From the NCBI GenBank assembly GCA_009841615.1, contig VXLL01000025.1, positions 1 through 64,000 on the forward strand: a DNA stretch of 64,000 bases, read 5' to 3'. Source of the stretch: Gammaproteobacteria bacterium. Its GTDB lineage: Bacteria > Pseudomonadota > Gammaproteobacteria > Pseudomonadales > Azotimanducaceae. The notes beneath the pieces were generated by a model that was not told where the DNA came from, searched no databases, and worked only from the letters and a program-made list of their open reading frames with translations. Shown piece after piece: positions 56,261-64,000 of this stretch. A program made the translations under genes and the position numbers. Every line of letters begins with the position of its first letter. Position 1 is the stretch's first letter.

Positions 56261-56941
56261 TCACTGCTCTAACTGTATGTCAGTGGCGATAGGTCCTCGA
56301 TCGCTAGGAGTAACGATATAGCTCACACTGGGTTTCTTAGTCAGATCGCGTTCATTTATGTCTTGACCAACAGCCGATTTATGAAAGAAAATAGTTTGTT
56401 TGCTCTCGTCTTCTACGAAACCATAGGATCTGCGAGTGTAGTACACGCGAACGCGACCCTCGACTCGTTCTCCACTGACTGTGGGTCCTTGGGATGAACT
56501 ATTTGGATCATTGCCCGTTCGTGTAGTCTGACTTGAAGGTGTTGTATTTTTATTTTTAGGAAGTTTGGACACCCTTTTCTGAACATTTCGTTCTTGAGAT
56601 GTTTTGAAAGAGGTTTTACCGCCTCGAGACTGTCTTTTATTTTGTCGACGGTTCGTTACACCGTCATTGGGTGGTTGTGTCAGCAGATTGCGTTTAGCGA
56701 TTTGGTAGGTGAGGAACGAAGAAGAAGCAACAGCGAGAGCAACCAGCAAGAAGAGTACTAAGAAGCTGTTTCTAGTTGCGCTTGGTGGGAGCCCCTCTGA
56801 TTCTTCTTGATAGTCCAAAGCACTATATATGTCACCTGATCCTGACATGTCGACGTAACGAAACGATATTTCTGAAATCAAAGCAGCCCAAAACAGAGCT
56901 GAGCCTGTAATTGCAAGAAGCAATAGGACGCGTTTAGCCAT
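56261..56941 (-). CDS. membrane protein with C-terminal cold-shock-like domain
   Basis: 226 aa. Two hydrophobic segments (about 4-22 and 58-82) are followed by a long basic, Ser/Thr/Asn-rich linker. The C-terminal domain of about 65 residues has VYYTRRSYGFVEDESKQTIF and FFHKSAV, the cold-shock/S1-type nucleic-acid-binding pattern (KxYGFI...D..FFH.S). It would tether an RNA- or ssDNA-binding domain to the inner membrane. Function unknown. Nine bases upstream of argS, so probably co-transcribed. Confidence 0.75.
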   Translation of the reverse strand: MAKRVLLLLAITGSALFWAALISEISFRYVDMSGSGDIYSALDYQEESEGLPPSATRNSFLVLFLLVALAVASSSFLTYQIAKRNLLTQPPNDGVTNRRQNKRQSRGGKTSFKTSQERNVQKRVSKLPKNKNTTPSSQTTRTGNDPNSSSQGPTVSGERVEGRVRVYYTRRSYGFVEDESKQTIFFHKSAVGQDINERDLTKKPSVSYIVTPSDRGPIATDIQLEQ

Positions 56942-57002
56942 ATATTAGCCTAGGTTAATCGGTGACTAGAAAATGAACAATTCAAAAACTAGATGAGACG
57001 TT

Positions 57003-57629
57003 CTACTCGTAGGTCGACGCTTGTTTAATTACAACGTTATCGATTGGAAAATGTTCCATGGGATCATCGTAAACTGGAACTTCTCTGGTTTCGGTCTTTA
57101 CTTTCGCAATTTTTTCGATTACATCCATACCACGTATTACCTTACCGAACACTGTGTAGCCATGTGGGTTATCAGGTCGGCCTTCTCGGTCTAATCCCTT
57201 ATTGTCTGTCAAGTTGATGTAAAAATCGGACGAAGCAGAATCAGGATCTGAACCGCGCGCCATCGCTAGAGTCCCTTTTTCATTCGAGAGACCGTTATCT
57301 GCTTCGTTTTCCACAGTGTCCTCAACTTCTTGATGCTCAAGTTCTTGATTAAAACTACCTGTTTGTATCACAAAGTCTTTGACTACTCGGTGAAATATCA
57401 AGCCATCGTAGTAATCTTCGTCGATGAGTTTCAGAAAATGCTGCACTGTCAGTGGAGCTTTATCTGGATAAAGTTCAACCATAAAGGTGCCTAAGGAGGT
57501 GTCAAACAAGACTTTAGGGTTCTCGGACTCCTCTTCGGATTCTTCGTTGTCGTTTTCGTTTTCCTGTGCGGCCATATTAACCATAAACCCTAACGACAAG
57601 AATAGGATTAGAAAGCGATGTCTTCTCAT
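57003..57629 (-). CDS. exported cyclophilin-type peptidyl-prolyl isomerase
   Basis: 208 aa. A signal peptide (RFLILFLSLGFMVNMAAQ) and an acidic stretch (20-37) precede a PpiA/PpiB-like cyclophilin: KVLFDTSLGTFMVELYPDKA, then FHRVVKDFVIQTG and SSDFYINLTDNKGLD. It catalyses prolyl cis-trans isomerisation of periplasmic proteins. The usual QPGG of active cyclophilins is IQTGS, as in some PpiA relatives. Divergent from apbE. Confidence 0.88.
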   Translation of the reverse strand: MRRHRFLILFLSLGFMVNMAAQENENDNEESEEESENPKVLFDTSLGTFMVELYPDKAPLTVQHFLKLIDEDYYDGLIFHRVVKDFVIQTGSFNQELEHQEVEDTVENEADNGLSNEKGTLAMARGSDPDSASSDFYINLTDNKGLDREGRPDNPHGYTVFGKVIRGMDVIEKIAKVKTETREVPVYDDPMEHFPIDNVVIKQASTYE

Positions 57630-57689
57630 CAGTCAATGAATTTCCTGTGTAATTTAAGAAATCGGATAGTCATTTTAAGGACAGCAATT

Positions 57690-58739
57690 GTGTGTGTTAG
57701 TTCCCTGTCAAAACGTTCAAGACTAGGCTTTGCAAAACCTATTATTCAAGGTTTCGGTTCGCTTCTGATATTGGTAACTCTGTATGGGTGCGAGGTGTCC
57801 GTTTATAAAACATTTCAAGGTGATACGATGGGCACGTACTATCGTGTGGTTGGAAATTGCAAGGATCAGCTCAACTATCGGCTCTTGGAGACCGAACTTC
57901 TCAGAATAAACTCTGTTCTATCGAACTATGATTCGGAGTCTGAGATTAGCCTATTTAACCGCTCGGAGATTGTGGGAGATTGGATATCGGTTCACGAGAC
58001 GTTGGTAAAGGTGCTTGCTTCAGCCCAGCAGATCAGCGAACAGACTAACGGCGCGTTTGATGTTACCGTCGCACCGCTGGTCGAATTGTGGGGATTTGGT
58101 GTCAACGAGGTAGTTCGCGCTCCTTCAGCTGAGACAATCTCTCGAGAATTGCAACGCGTAGATTACAAACTGCTTGAAATAGATGAGAAAAACAATGCAC
58201 TGCGTAAGTTGTCAAACATTAAACTGGATTTGTCGGGCATCGGAAAAGGCTATGGGGTCGATCACATCGCAGAATTTTTAACTAAACAGCGTTGTTCCGA
58301 CTTTTTGATCGACATCGGTGGCGAAATTCGGGTGCGAGGGCATAACGCTTTGAGTAACTCTTGGAGAATAGGCATTGAAGAACCGGAAGGAACTGGTCCT
58401 TCAACAGTGTTTCTTAATCTATCCTCTGGAGCTCTTGCGACTTCAGGAAGTTATCGCAACTTCCGAATTTTTGACGAAACGCCACATCCGCACGTAATTG
58501 ATCCACGTTCAGGATACCCCACCTCACATAATTTAACTGCAGTTACTGTGTATCGTTCTACAACGACTGAAGCCGACGCGTTAGCGACTGCGCTCTTCGT
58601 TATGGGTTTTGATGATGCTTTAGAATTTGCTGAGTCGCACGACATTGCAGTGGCTTTGTCGACTTGGGACGTGGATTCAGAAGAAAGCCGTGCTAGCTAT
58701 TCAACTGCGATGAAAATCTTGCTGAAGAAGAGGAATTAA
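57690..58739 (+). CDS. apbE: FAD:protein FMN transferase ApbE
   Basis: 349 aa from the GTG at 57690, which has AAGGA eight bases upstream. An ATG at 57618 is also in frame but would overlap the divergent cyclophilin gene. The chosen start gives a lipoprotein signal (KRSRLGFAKPIIQGFGSLLI ... lipobox LYGC). LDLSGIGKGYGVD, FLIDIGGEIRVRG, SGSYRN and HVIDPRSGYP are ApbE motifs. It attaches FMN through a phosphoester to Thr in SGAT-type sites, here presumably RnfG and RnfD. Confidence 0.94.
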   Translation: MCVSSLSKRSRLGFAKPIIQGFGSLLILVTLYGCEVSVYKTFQGDTMGTYYRVVGNCKDQLNYRLLETELLRINSVLSNYDSESEISLFNRSEIVGDWISVHETLVKVLASAQQISEQTNGAFDVTVAPLVELWGFGVNEVVRAPSAETISRELQRVDYKLLEIDEKNNALRKLSNIKLDLSGIGKGYGVDHIAEFLTKQRCSDFLIDIGGEIRVRGHNALSNSWRIGIEEPEGTGPSTVFLNLSSGALATSGSYRNFRIFDETPHPHVIDPRSGYPTSHNLTAVTVYRSTTTEADALATALFVMGFDDALEFAESHDIAVALSTWDVDSEESRASYSTAMKILLKKRN

Positions 58740-58948
58740 TGGAATTCAGTGAGAATCCAAGGGATTGTCATGGTAGGTCATGGTGCTTGGAACAACATGA
58801 TTCGCAAGATTGCGATTTGGAAGGTGGAATAGGAGGAGAGATTTCCATGTACCTACCACGACAGTATCCCTACCCAAGGAGAATCACTAACAATATTTTG
58901 TCGCGCGACATTGAAAGAGTGATGAAGAAAAAGTGGAATCTTTCTTGA
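58739..58948 (+). CDS. small ORF coupled to apbE
   Basis: 69 aa. The ATG overlaps the apbE stop as TAATG, and a purine-rich GAAGAAGAGG stands just upstream, so coupled translation is possible. Three cysteines occur in the first 25 residues (DCHGRSWC and QDC). There is no transmembrane segment, so it is not the NqrM (DUF539) protein often found after apbE. The composition is odd and no family is recognised. It may be spurious. Confidence 0.3.
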   Translation: MEFSENPRDCHGRSWCLEQHDSQDCDLEGGIGGEISMYLPRQYPYPRRITNNILSRDIERVMKKKWNLS

Positions 58949-59020
58949 GTGTGATTAATTCATCGAATCGGTCTCGTAGAGTCTCGACCATAATTCAGGT
59001 AAAACTAAGATGATGTCCCC

Positions 59021-60304
59021 GTGAATTTACCTTTGGCACAACGCATCGGTTGGCGATACTTTTGTTCGTCCAGAGACTTTCTTAGGTCAGTGGCATCTAT
59101 TGCAATGCTAGGATTTGCATTCTCGATCGCAATCTTAGTGGTCACGCAAGCGATTCTTTCTGGGTTTGAGACCGAATTAGAAAACCGCGTTTTAGGCTTG
59201 GTTCCTCACGTTACCGTGCACAGTCCTAGTGGCACTATGCAGGTGGACGAAATCGAAGAACAGCTTGATCGACTGTCCTTTGACTATCGAGGTAGCCCAG
59301 CCATTGAAAGTGACGTGTTGCTCGTCGCACAACCACACAGTGGATTTGACACTGACTCGGTAGAGTCTCGGGCACGCGTTGAGGCAGCACGGTTGATTGG
59401 GATTGATCCTGATAAACACGCGCGCGCCTCAGCCCTAGGACTATTCATAGATGATGAAGCAATGTCGCGATTGACTCCTGGTTCATTTCAGATTTTGCTC
59501 GGTCGAGATAAAGCTCGAGAACTTGGGGTAACTAAAAACGATTTCATTACCGTCGTAATGATGGAAAGAACGCTCACCCTTGTAGGAGCGATTCCCCGTC
59601 AGAAACGCTTTCGAGTCGCCGGAATCGTTAACACCCTAACTTTTCTTGATCAAGAAACTGCGTACATTCACCTTAATGATGCCGCTCGCTTGAGTCGTAT
59701 TGCCTCGGGAATCACGTCCTACAAGTTACAAATAGACGATCCCTTTGAGGCACAGAATTTTGTTGGTGAACTTGCACCTAGGCTAGTCCGAAGTCGAAGT
59801 CCTTTTGCCGCGTCGGCTTGGTCGTCTGATCGACGTTTTATAGATCTTGTGGACACCATTATTGCCTCGCGCAATGTGCTAGTTTTGATATTTTCACTGA
59901 TGGTAGCTATTGCAGCCTTCAATCTAGTTTCCACGGTCGTAGTTTTTGTAAACGAACGAAAACAAGATATTGCGGTATTGCGAACTTTAGGTGGTGGGCG
60001 AATGTTCATTGGGTCATCATTTCTAATTACTGGATTTATGATTTCGTCCTTAGGATTACTGTTCGGGGGAGTTCTCGGAGTGTTACTAGGCTTAGGCTTG
60101 GAAATCGGATTACCCGTATTCATTGATCTATTTCGAATCAATTTATTGCAGGAATATTTTGTGAAAATACTCAATGTTGAATTTGTCATCTCCGACATCT
60201 TGCTTGTCGTAATCATCGGCTTAAGTTTGTCTGTCTTAGCTGCGCTATATCCCGCTTGGCGCGCAATGAAATTAGACCCAGCTGAGATTCTTCGTCGTGA
60301 CTAA
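59021..60304 (+). CDS. lolC: lipoprotein-releasing ABC permease, LolC/E type (first)
   Basis: 427 aa from a GTG. An N-terminal helix is followed by a large periplasmic domain and three C-terminal helices (MacB_PCD plus FtsX fold). Family features: YFCSSRDFLRSVASIAMLGF, GFETELENRVLGLVPHVTVH and VVFVNERKQDIAVLRTLGGG. With LolD and LolE it extracts lipoproteins from the inner membrane for transfer to LolA. The order permease-ATPase-permease equals E. coli lolC-lolD-lolE. Confidence 0.9.
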   Translation: MNLPLAQRIGWRYFCSSRDFLRSVASIAMLGFAFSIAILVVTQAILSGFETELENRVLGLVPHVTVHSPSGTMQVDEIEEQLDRLSFDYRGSPAIESDVLLVAQPHSGFDTDSVESRARVEAARLIGIDPDKHARASALGLFIDDEAMSRLTPGSFQILLGRDKARELGVTKNDFITVVMMERTLTLVGAIPRQKRFRVAGIVNTLTFLDQETAYIHLNDAARLSRIASGITSYKLQIDDPFEAQNFVGELAPRLVRSRSPFAASAWSSDRRFIDLVDTIIASRNVLVLIFSLMVAIAAFNLVSTVVVFVNERKQDIAVLRTLGGGRMFIGSSFLITGFMISSLGLLFGGVLGVLLGLGLEIGLPVFIDLFRINLLQEYFVKILNVEFVISDILLVVIIGLSLSVLAALYPAWRAMKLDPAEILRRD

Positions 60305-60989
60305 CACCAATGTCGTATCAGCTCGAAGAGTTTGTAAGTCCTTCCACGACGGAAGTCGGACGCTGCAGATTCTCCAACAAGTGGAATTAGAGGTAACGAG
60401 TGGAGAACAAGTCGTAATTCTTGGTCGCTCGGGTAGTGGTAAGAGCACTCTCTTGCACATTTTGGGAGGACTTCTTCGCTTGGACGAAGGTGAGGTGTAC
60501 ATCGCCGGGAAGGAAATGAGTAGTGCTAGTGTTCGGAGTCAGGGTCGAATAAGAAATGAATCAATGGGGTTCGTATACCAATTTCATCACCTTCTACCAG
60601 AATTTACCGCGTTAGAGAATGTCGCTATGCCACTATGGATTCGTGGAGGAAAGGATGCAAAGAACGCAAAAACTAAAGCGCTAGCTCTTCTTGAGATGAT
60701 GGATCTGGTAGATCGTACGAAGCACTACCCCCACCAACTTTCCGGTGGCGAAAAACAACGTGTAGCTGTCGCGCGTGCACTCGTAGGTGGTCCTGCTATA
60801 GTACTTGGCGACGAAATTACTGGAAACTTGGACTTAGAAAATGCAGAGAGAGTATTACAGCTCATAGAGTCGGTACGAAAGGAACTGAATACGGCATTTG
60901 TTCTAGTGACTCATGATCACGCGGTAGCGAGTCAAATGGATCGTCGCCTGTGGTTAGATCGAGGTAAATTACAACCGTATGACCAATAA
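60297..60989 (+). CDS. lolD: lipoprotein-releasing ABC ATPase LolD
   Basis: 230 aa. Walker A LGRSGSGKST, signature LSGGEKQRVAVARAL and Walker B VLGDEITGNLD, in which the usual Pro of DEPTG is Ile. A Q-loop lies in FVYQFHHLLPEFTALEN, the LolD-type sequence. GTG start overlapping lolC by eight bases and ending inside lolE by eleven. Powers lipoprotein release. Confidence 0.95.
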   Translation: MTNTNVVSARRVCKSFHDGSRTLQILQQVELEVTSGEQVVILGRSGSGKSTLLHILGGLLRLDEGEVYIAGKEMSSASVRSQGRIRNESMGFVYQFHHLLPEFTALENVAMPLWIRGGKDAKNAKTKALALLEMMDLVDRTKHYPHQLSGGEKQRVAVARALVGGPAIVLGDEITGNLDLENAERVLQLIESVRKELNTAFVLVTHDHAVASQMDRRLWLDRGKLQPYDQ

Positions 60990-62172
60990 GTCGCGAATTC
61001 TTTTTATTCTGCGGGTCAGTGGCCGGTACTTATTGTCTAAACGTAGCGGCAATAGCCGACTCATCAACGTAATATCGTTTATTGGATTGGTGCTCGGTCT
61101 CACTCTGCTTATCGTTGTGCTCTCGGTTTTGAATGGAACACGAGACCAAATTGACAAGTATATATTTGAAATTTACCCGCATGCAATTGCACGTGTAAGT
61201 CCTGATCATCAGTTATTAGATGAATTGCAGTCTTTACCGGGTGTGACTTCTGTAGAACCGTTCGTGGATCTATACGGCCTGCTCAGTGTGCAGGGGAGTA
61301 CTCCGCAAGCTGATTCAGGTATAGAGGTGTACGGTTTCGATCCAGATAGTTCTAATCGTACTTTTCGTCAAATGCATGCGGTGATCAAGGAACCGCGCGA
61401 TCTTCCACCTGCTGGATTAGACATTCACGTGGCAAGTAGGTACGGACTCGTTAGAGGAGACAATTTATCATTAACTGTACCGTTGGTAACCAATCGAGGT
61501 GTCCAATCCAAGACTGTAGCGTTTCGTTACTCCCGTCCGATGCTACTAGGAGACCGAGGGAGTTATTCCAGAATCATGTACGTCCAGATTCCTGATCTCT
61601 TAGCTCATGGTATCGTCTCAGCCGAGCAAGTACACCATCGAATCACATTGGAGGAACCGAGACAAGCAGGCGTTATTCTGGGTGAATATCCTGAAGTAGT
61701 AGTTTGGACAGAACGTTTTGGAAGTTACTTTCAAGCCCTAGCGATGGAAAAAACGATCATGTTCGTTTTGCTGATGTTCGTAATCGGCTTGGTGATTATG
61801 AGTGTGATTTCCGGTCAAGCAATGTTCATCAATAGAAAGAGCAGCGACATTGCGATATTGCAGACTATGGGAGCGGAGTTAAGATGGGTCTCCATTGTGT
61901 TCATGTGCCAAGGAGCTATTATCGTTGTGAGTGGCATCGTCGTCGGAACAATTCTTGGGTGTGTTGTGGCACACTATACTCACGACATCATGCAATTCTT
62001 CCAACGGGGTGAAAGGAACTTAACTCTGTACTTTGAGACCGCAGTCGTCTCCGTACAAGACTTGATCTGGACGATATTAGCAGTGCTGTTGGTAGGTCTG
62101 CTAGCAATTCTGCGCCCACTGAGTCTAGTCTTCAAGAAAGATCCTGTAGAGTCCCTGAACAGAATGGTGTAA
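60979..62172 (+). CDS. lolE: lipoprotein-releasing ABC permease, LolC/E type (second)
   Basis: 397 aa. YLLSKRSGNSRLINVISFIG, VLSVLNGTRDQIDKYIFEIY and MFINRKSSDIAILQTMGAEL show the same FtsX-type architecture as the first permease, with a different periplasmic domain. ATG start inside lolD. Assigned LolE by gene order; which of the pair contacts LolA cannot be judged from sequence alone. Confidence 0.9.
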   Translation: MTNKSRILFILRVSGRYLLSKRSGNSRLINVISFIGLVLGLTLLIVVLSVLNGTRDQIDKYIFEIYPHAIARVSPDHQLLDELQSLPGVTSVEPFVDLYGLLSVQGSTPQADSGIEVYGFDPDSSNRTFRQMHAVIKEPRDLPPAGLDIHVASRYGLVRGDNLSLTVPLVTNRGVQSKTVAFRYSRPMLLGDRGSYSRIMYVQIPDLLAHGIVSAEQVHHRITLEEPRQAGVILGEYPEVVVWTERFGSYFQALAMEKTIMFVLLMFVIGLVIMSVISGQAMFINRKSSDIAILQTMGAELRWVSIVFMCQGAIIVVSGIVVGTILGCVVAHYTHDIMQFFQRGERNLTLYFETAVVSVQDLIWTILAVLLVGLLAILRPLSLVFKKDPVESLNRMV

Positions 62173-62311
62173 ATTCGACCGGTTCAGTTAGTGGACCCAG
62201 TTTGCTAGCTGTGGCGAGGTTTGTAACTGCGACCTATTCAAGCACATCTAATCGTAACCGTGCTTTACTAAAATCTTTTAGACAGATTTTTGGCACAGTT
62301 GTGAGGAAATA

Positions 62312-63133
62312 GTGCTCAACACATGCCTGTTTTTAGCTGGCGGATACGGGACGCGTTTCCTACCCGCGACGAAGGCGATGCCCAAAGAAATGCTACCGAT
62401 TCTGGATAAACCGTTGATACAGTACGGTGTTGAAGAAGCGGTCGCAGCAGGATTGACTGAAATTGGAGTGGTAACCGGACGTGGAAAACGCGCGATCGAA
62501 GACCACTTTGACGTCAATTTTGAGTTGGAACACCACCTTCAAGGATCGGCGCGAGAGACCAAAGTACATGCTCTTAAGAGACTGACTGATTCTTGTCGGA
62601 TTGCCTACACCCGACAGAAGGAAATGCGCGGTACCGGCGACGCAATACTGACAGGGAAGATTCTTGTTGGAAATTCGCCCTTTGCGGTGGTTCTGTCGGA
62701 TGATCTGTGCTTGCATCCATCCAAAGGCGTTCTCGAACAAATGGTGGAAGTTTTCCAGAATCATCAATGCTGTGTCGTAGCGGTAGAGGAAGTGCCTGCA
62801 GAGTTGAGCGAACGCTATGGTATCATAGACGGTACCGAGCAAGAGGACGGTACTTACCTAGTACACAACTTGGTAGAAAAACCTTCCACGAGTGAAGCTC
62901 CGAGCAACTTAGGGGTGGTGGGTCGGTATATTCTGGTACCCGAAATTTTTGACGAATTAAAGAGAACTCCCCCTGGATACGGTGGAGAGCTTCAGCTGAC
63001 TGACGCGTTAGGCGCGATTGCTCGACGAGATAAAGTTGTAGCTTGCCGCTTTCAAGGCATTCGATTTGATTGCGGATCTATTGAAGGCTTCGTCGCGGCC
63101 ACAAACTACTGTTATGAGAAGCTATCAGGATAA
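62312..63133 (+). CDS. galU: UTP-glucose-1-phosphate uridylyltransferase
   Basis: 273 aa from a GTG (slightly shorter than E. coli GalU, 302). Makes UDP-glucose for envelope polysaccharides. LAGGYGTRFLPATKAMPKEM, EMRGTGDAIL, FAVVLSDDL, LVEKPSTSEAPSNLGVVGRY and GGELQLTDAL are the signature motifs. Stands 139 bp after lolE, probably with its own promoter. Confidence 0.95.
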   Translation: MLNTCLFLAGGYGTRFLPATKAMPKEMLPILDKPLIQYGVEEAVAAGLTEIGVVTGRGKRAIEDHFDVNFELEHHLQGSARETKVHALKRLTDSCRIAYTRQKEMRGTGDAILTGKILVGNSPFAVVLSDDLCLHPSKGVLEQMVEVFQNHQCCVVAVEEVPAELSERYGIIDGTEQEDGTYLVHNLVEKPSTSEAPSNLGVVGRYILVPEIFDELKRTPPGYGGELQLTDALGAIARRDKVVACRFQGIRFDCGSIEGFVAATNYCYEKLSG

Positions 63134-63202
63134 CCACGTGACCTACTCGCCCTGTTACGAATGTCGTTTATAGATTACTTGACATAAAACATGGATATAT
63201 AG

Positions 63203-64000
63203 TTGATAAAACTTACGTTTCACAACATTAAATTATATATAAAGCAGTATTATTATTGGCTAATATTCGCTCTTACTTTACTGCTATCTATAACACTATA
63301 TTTAATGTATTATGAAGATTACGTCAGCGGTCAATATCACAACGTACTATCTCTACCACCGAAACATATGCTACTTGTCCTAGGAGGTTATCCTCTGTTG
63401 CTAATGTCATGTTTTCTATGTTTCATGGGTCGAAACCTTCTGACACGCGACAAATTCTTCAGAATACACGAGGTTGTCGATGCGCGACCGCTCTCGAATG
63501 TGAGGTTATTAGCTTCAAAGATCCTTGCGTTAGTCATTGTAGGTTGGGTACCAATGGCAGCTTTTTTGGGTAGTATCCAATTGTGTGCGTTCTTACAACA
63601 CTTCATTGACTTCAACATAGTTGAGAGTTTTTCCACTGTGTCATTGTTAAAGTTTTTACTGTTAACGTGCCCCGTGACACTTAGTTTCGTTGCGGTTCTC
63701 TCATTACTGTTTAACGTGTTGTTACGGAACAATTTGCTGACGATGAGCGCACTCTTAGGAACTGTCATCGGAGGCTATTTCTTGATTACTCAACTCTCTT
63801 TGTCGCAGCACATGCTCTTCGAGGGATTACCATTAGTCGGGACCTTCGGTTCAGACCTTGACCCTGAACAGCTAGGAATTCTTGATATCGTTCGCTACTC
63901 AGGATACTTCGCCGCGGTTTTGTTTTTGTTTATGTTAGCTGTTGTGTTCTACCGGAGACGGGACGTTTTCAAGCTACGAGATTCAATTGTTGGATCTGTG
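63203..64000 (+). CDS. ABC-2-type permease-like membrane protein (partial, runs off the window)
   Basis: 266 codons are open from a TTG at 63203, directly after an in-frame TAG, to the window edge. At least five hydrophobic spans are visible, for example YYYWLIFALTLLLSITLYLM, then LGGYPLLLMSCFLCFMG, ILALVIVGWVPMAAFLGSI and FAAVLFLFMLAVVFY. The loop FFRIHEVVDARPLSNVRLLA, followed by SK, resembles the conserved ABC-2 permease segment (hEhhDA.P.S....hh..K). No ATPase is visible in the window. The first 120 bp are A+T-rich. An ATG at 63308 is an alternative start. Confidence 0.6.
   Translation, partial: MIKLTFHNIKLYIKQYYYWLIFALTLLLSITLYLMYYEDYVSGQYHNVLSLPPKHMLLVLGGYPLLLMSCFLCFMGRNLLTRDKFFRIHEVVDARPLSNVRLLASKILALVIVGWVPMAAFLGSIQLCAFLQHFIDFNIVESFSTVSLLKFLLLTCPVTLSFVAVLSLLFNVLLRNNLLTMSALLGTVIGGYFLITQLSLSQHMLFEGLPLVGTFGSDLDPEQLGILDIVRYSGYFAAVLFLFMLAVVFYRRRDVFKLRDSIVGSV

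Noticed and set aside
1..64000. CRISPR arrays, insertion sequences, prophage or restriction systems
   Set aside because: No spaced direct repeats, transposase, integrase, phage or nuclease-methylase genes were recognised.

Overview
The window reads as a piece of a gammaproteobacterial chromosome with moderate G+C (judged by eye, not computed). The evidence is conserved gene neighbourhoods: rnfABCDGE followed by nth, metG divergent from apbC/mrp, grxD facing rnt, purM divergent from a DUF2066 gene followed by hda, and a lolC-lolD-lolE trio. There is no rRNA, CRISPR array, insertion sequence or prophage. One tRNA, Arg(TCG), is present. I cannot name the species; the mix fits an uncultured, probably marine, streamlined lineage. 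Non-ATG starts are unusually common (GTG in feoB, nrdA, rnfB/D/E, murG, lolC, lolD and galU; TTG in rnfA, rnfG, hda and serA; probably ATT in argS).

Layout. 1-3.5 kb: end of a TPR protein, then an iron block (bfd divergent from bfr; feoA-feoB) with two Fur-box-like sites. 3.6-9.2 kb: tRNA-Arg, a ribB with a degenerate GTP cyclohydrolase II half, a PdxA2-like dehydrogenase, a fumarylacetoacetase-fold hydrolase, a Bcp peroxiredoxin, a transglycosylase-like lipoprotein and a periplasmic beta-propeller dehydrogenase. 9.4-14.3 kb: dinG and a very long DUF349 coiled-coil protein. 14.3-17.3 kb: an accessory patch in which two diverged copies of a DUF433 gene flank an unrecognised membrane-anchored protein. 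17.3-24.6 kb: class Ia ribonucleotide reductase (nrdA-nrdB), a MalY/PatB-type aminotransferase, grxD and rnt. 24.7-32.1 kb: a long minus-strand unit metG-rnfABCDGE-aldolase-nth. 32.2-41 kb: apbC, dcd, purM, DUF2066, a CDP-alcohol phosphatidyltransferase, hda, a murG of the GTAGHV type, serA and miaB. 41-45.5 kb: accessory patch with a five-repeat TonB-C-like protein, its truncated paralogue, an unrecognised ORF and a DUF4143 ATPase. 45.6-52.5 kb: oligopeptide ABC permeases and binding lipoprotein without ATPases, then mnmC, sseA and a Tat-like exported protein. 52.8-58.9 kb: a small membrane protein, an acyl desaturase, argS, a membrane cold-shock-domain protein, a periplasmic cyclophilin and apbE. 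59-64 kb: lolCDE, galU and the start of an ABC-2-like permease.

Functional links. Bfr stores iron, Bfd helps release it and FeoAB imports Fe2+, all plausibly under Fur. ApbE would attach FMN to RnfD and RnfG of the Rnf pump. NrdAB and Dcd both feed dNTP supply. MiaB, MnmC and RNase T modify or mature tRNA. The most unusual content is the compact Rnf complex (RnfC lacks its N-terminal barrel), the TonB-C repeat protein, the duplicated DUF433 genes, the probable ATT start of argS, and a paired palindrome ahead of the oligopeptide-binding lipoprotein gene.
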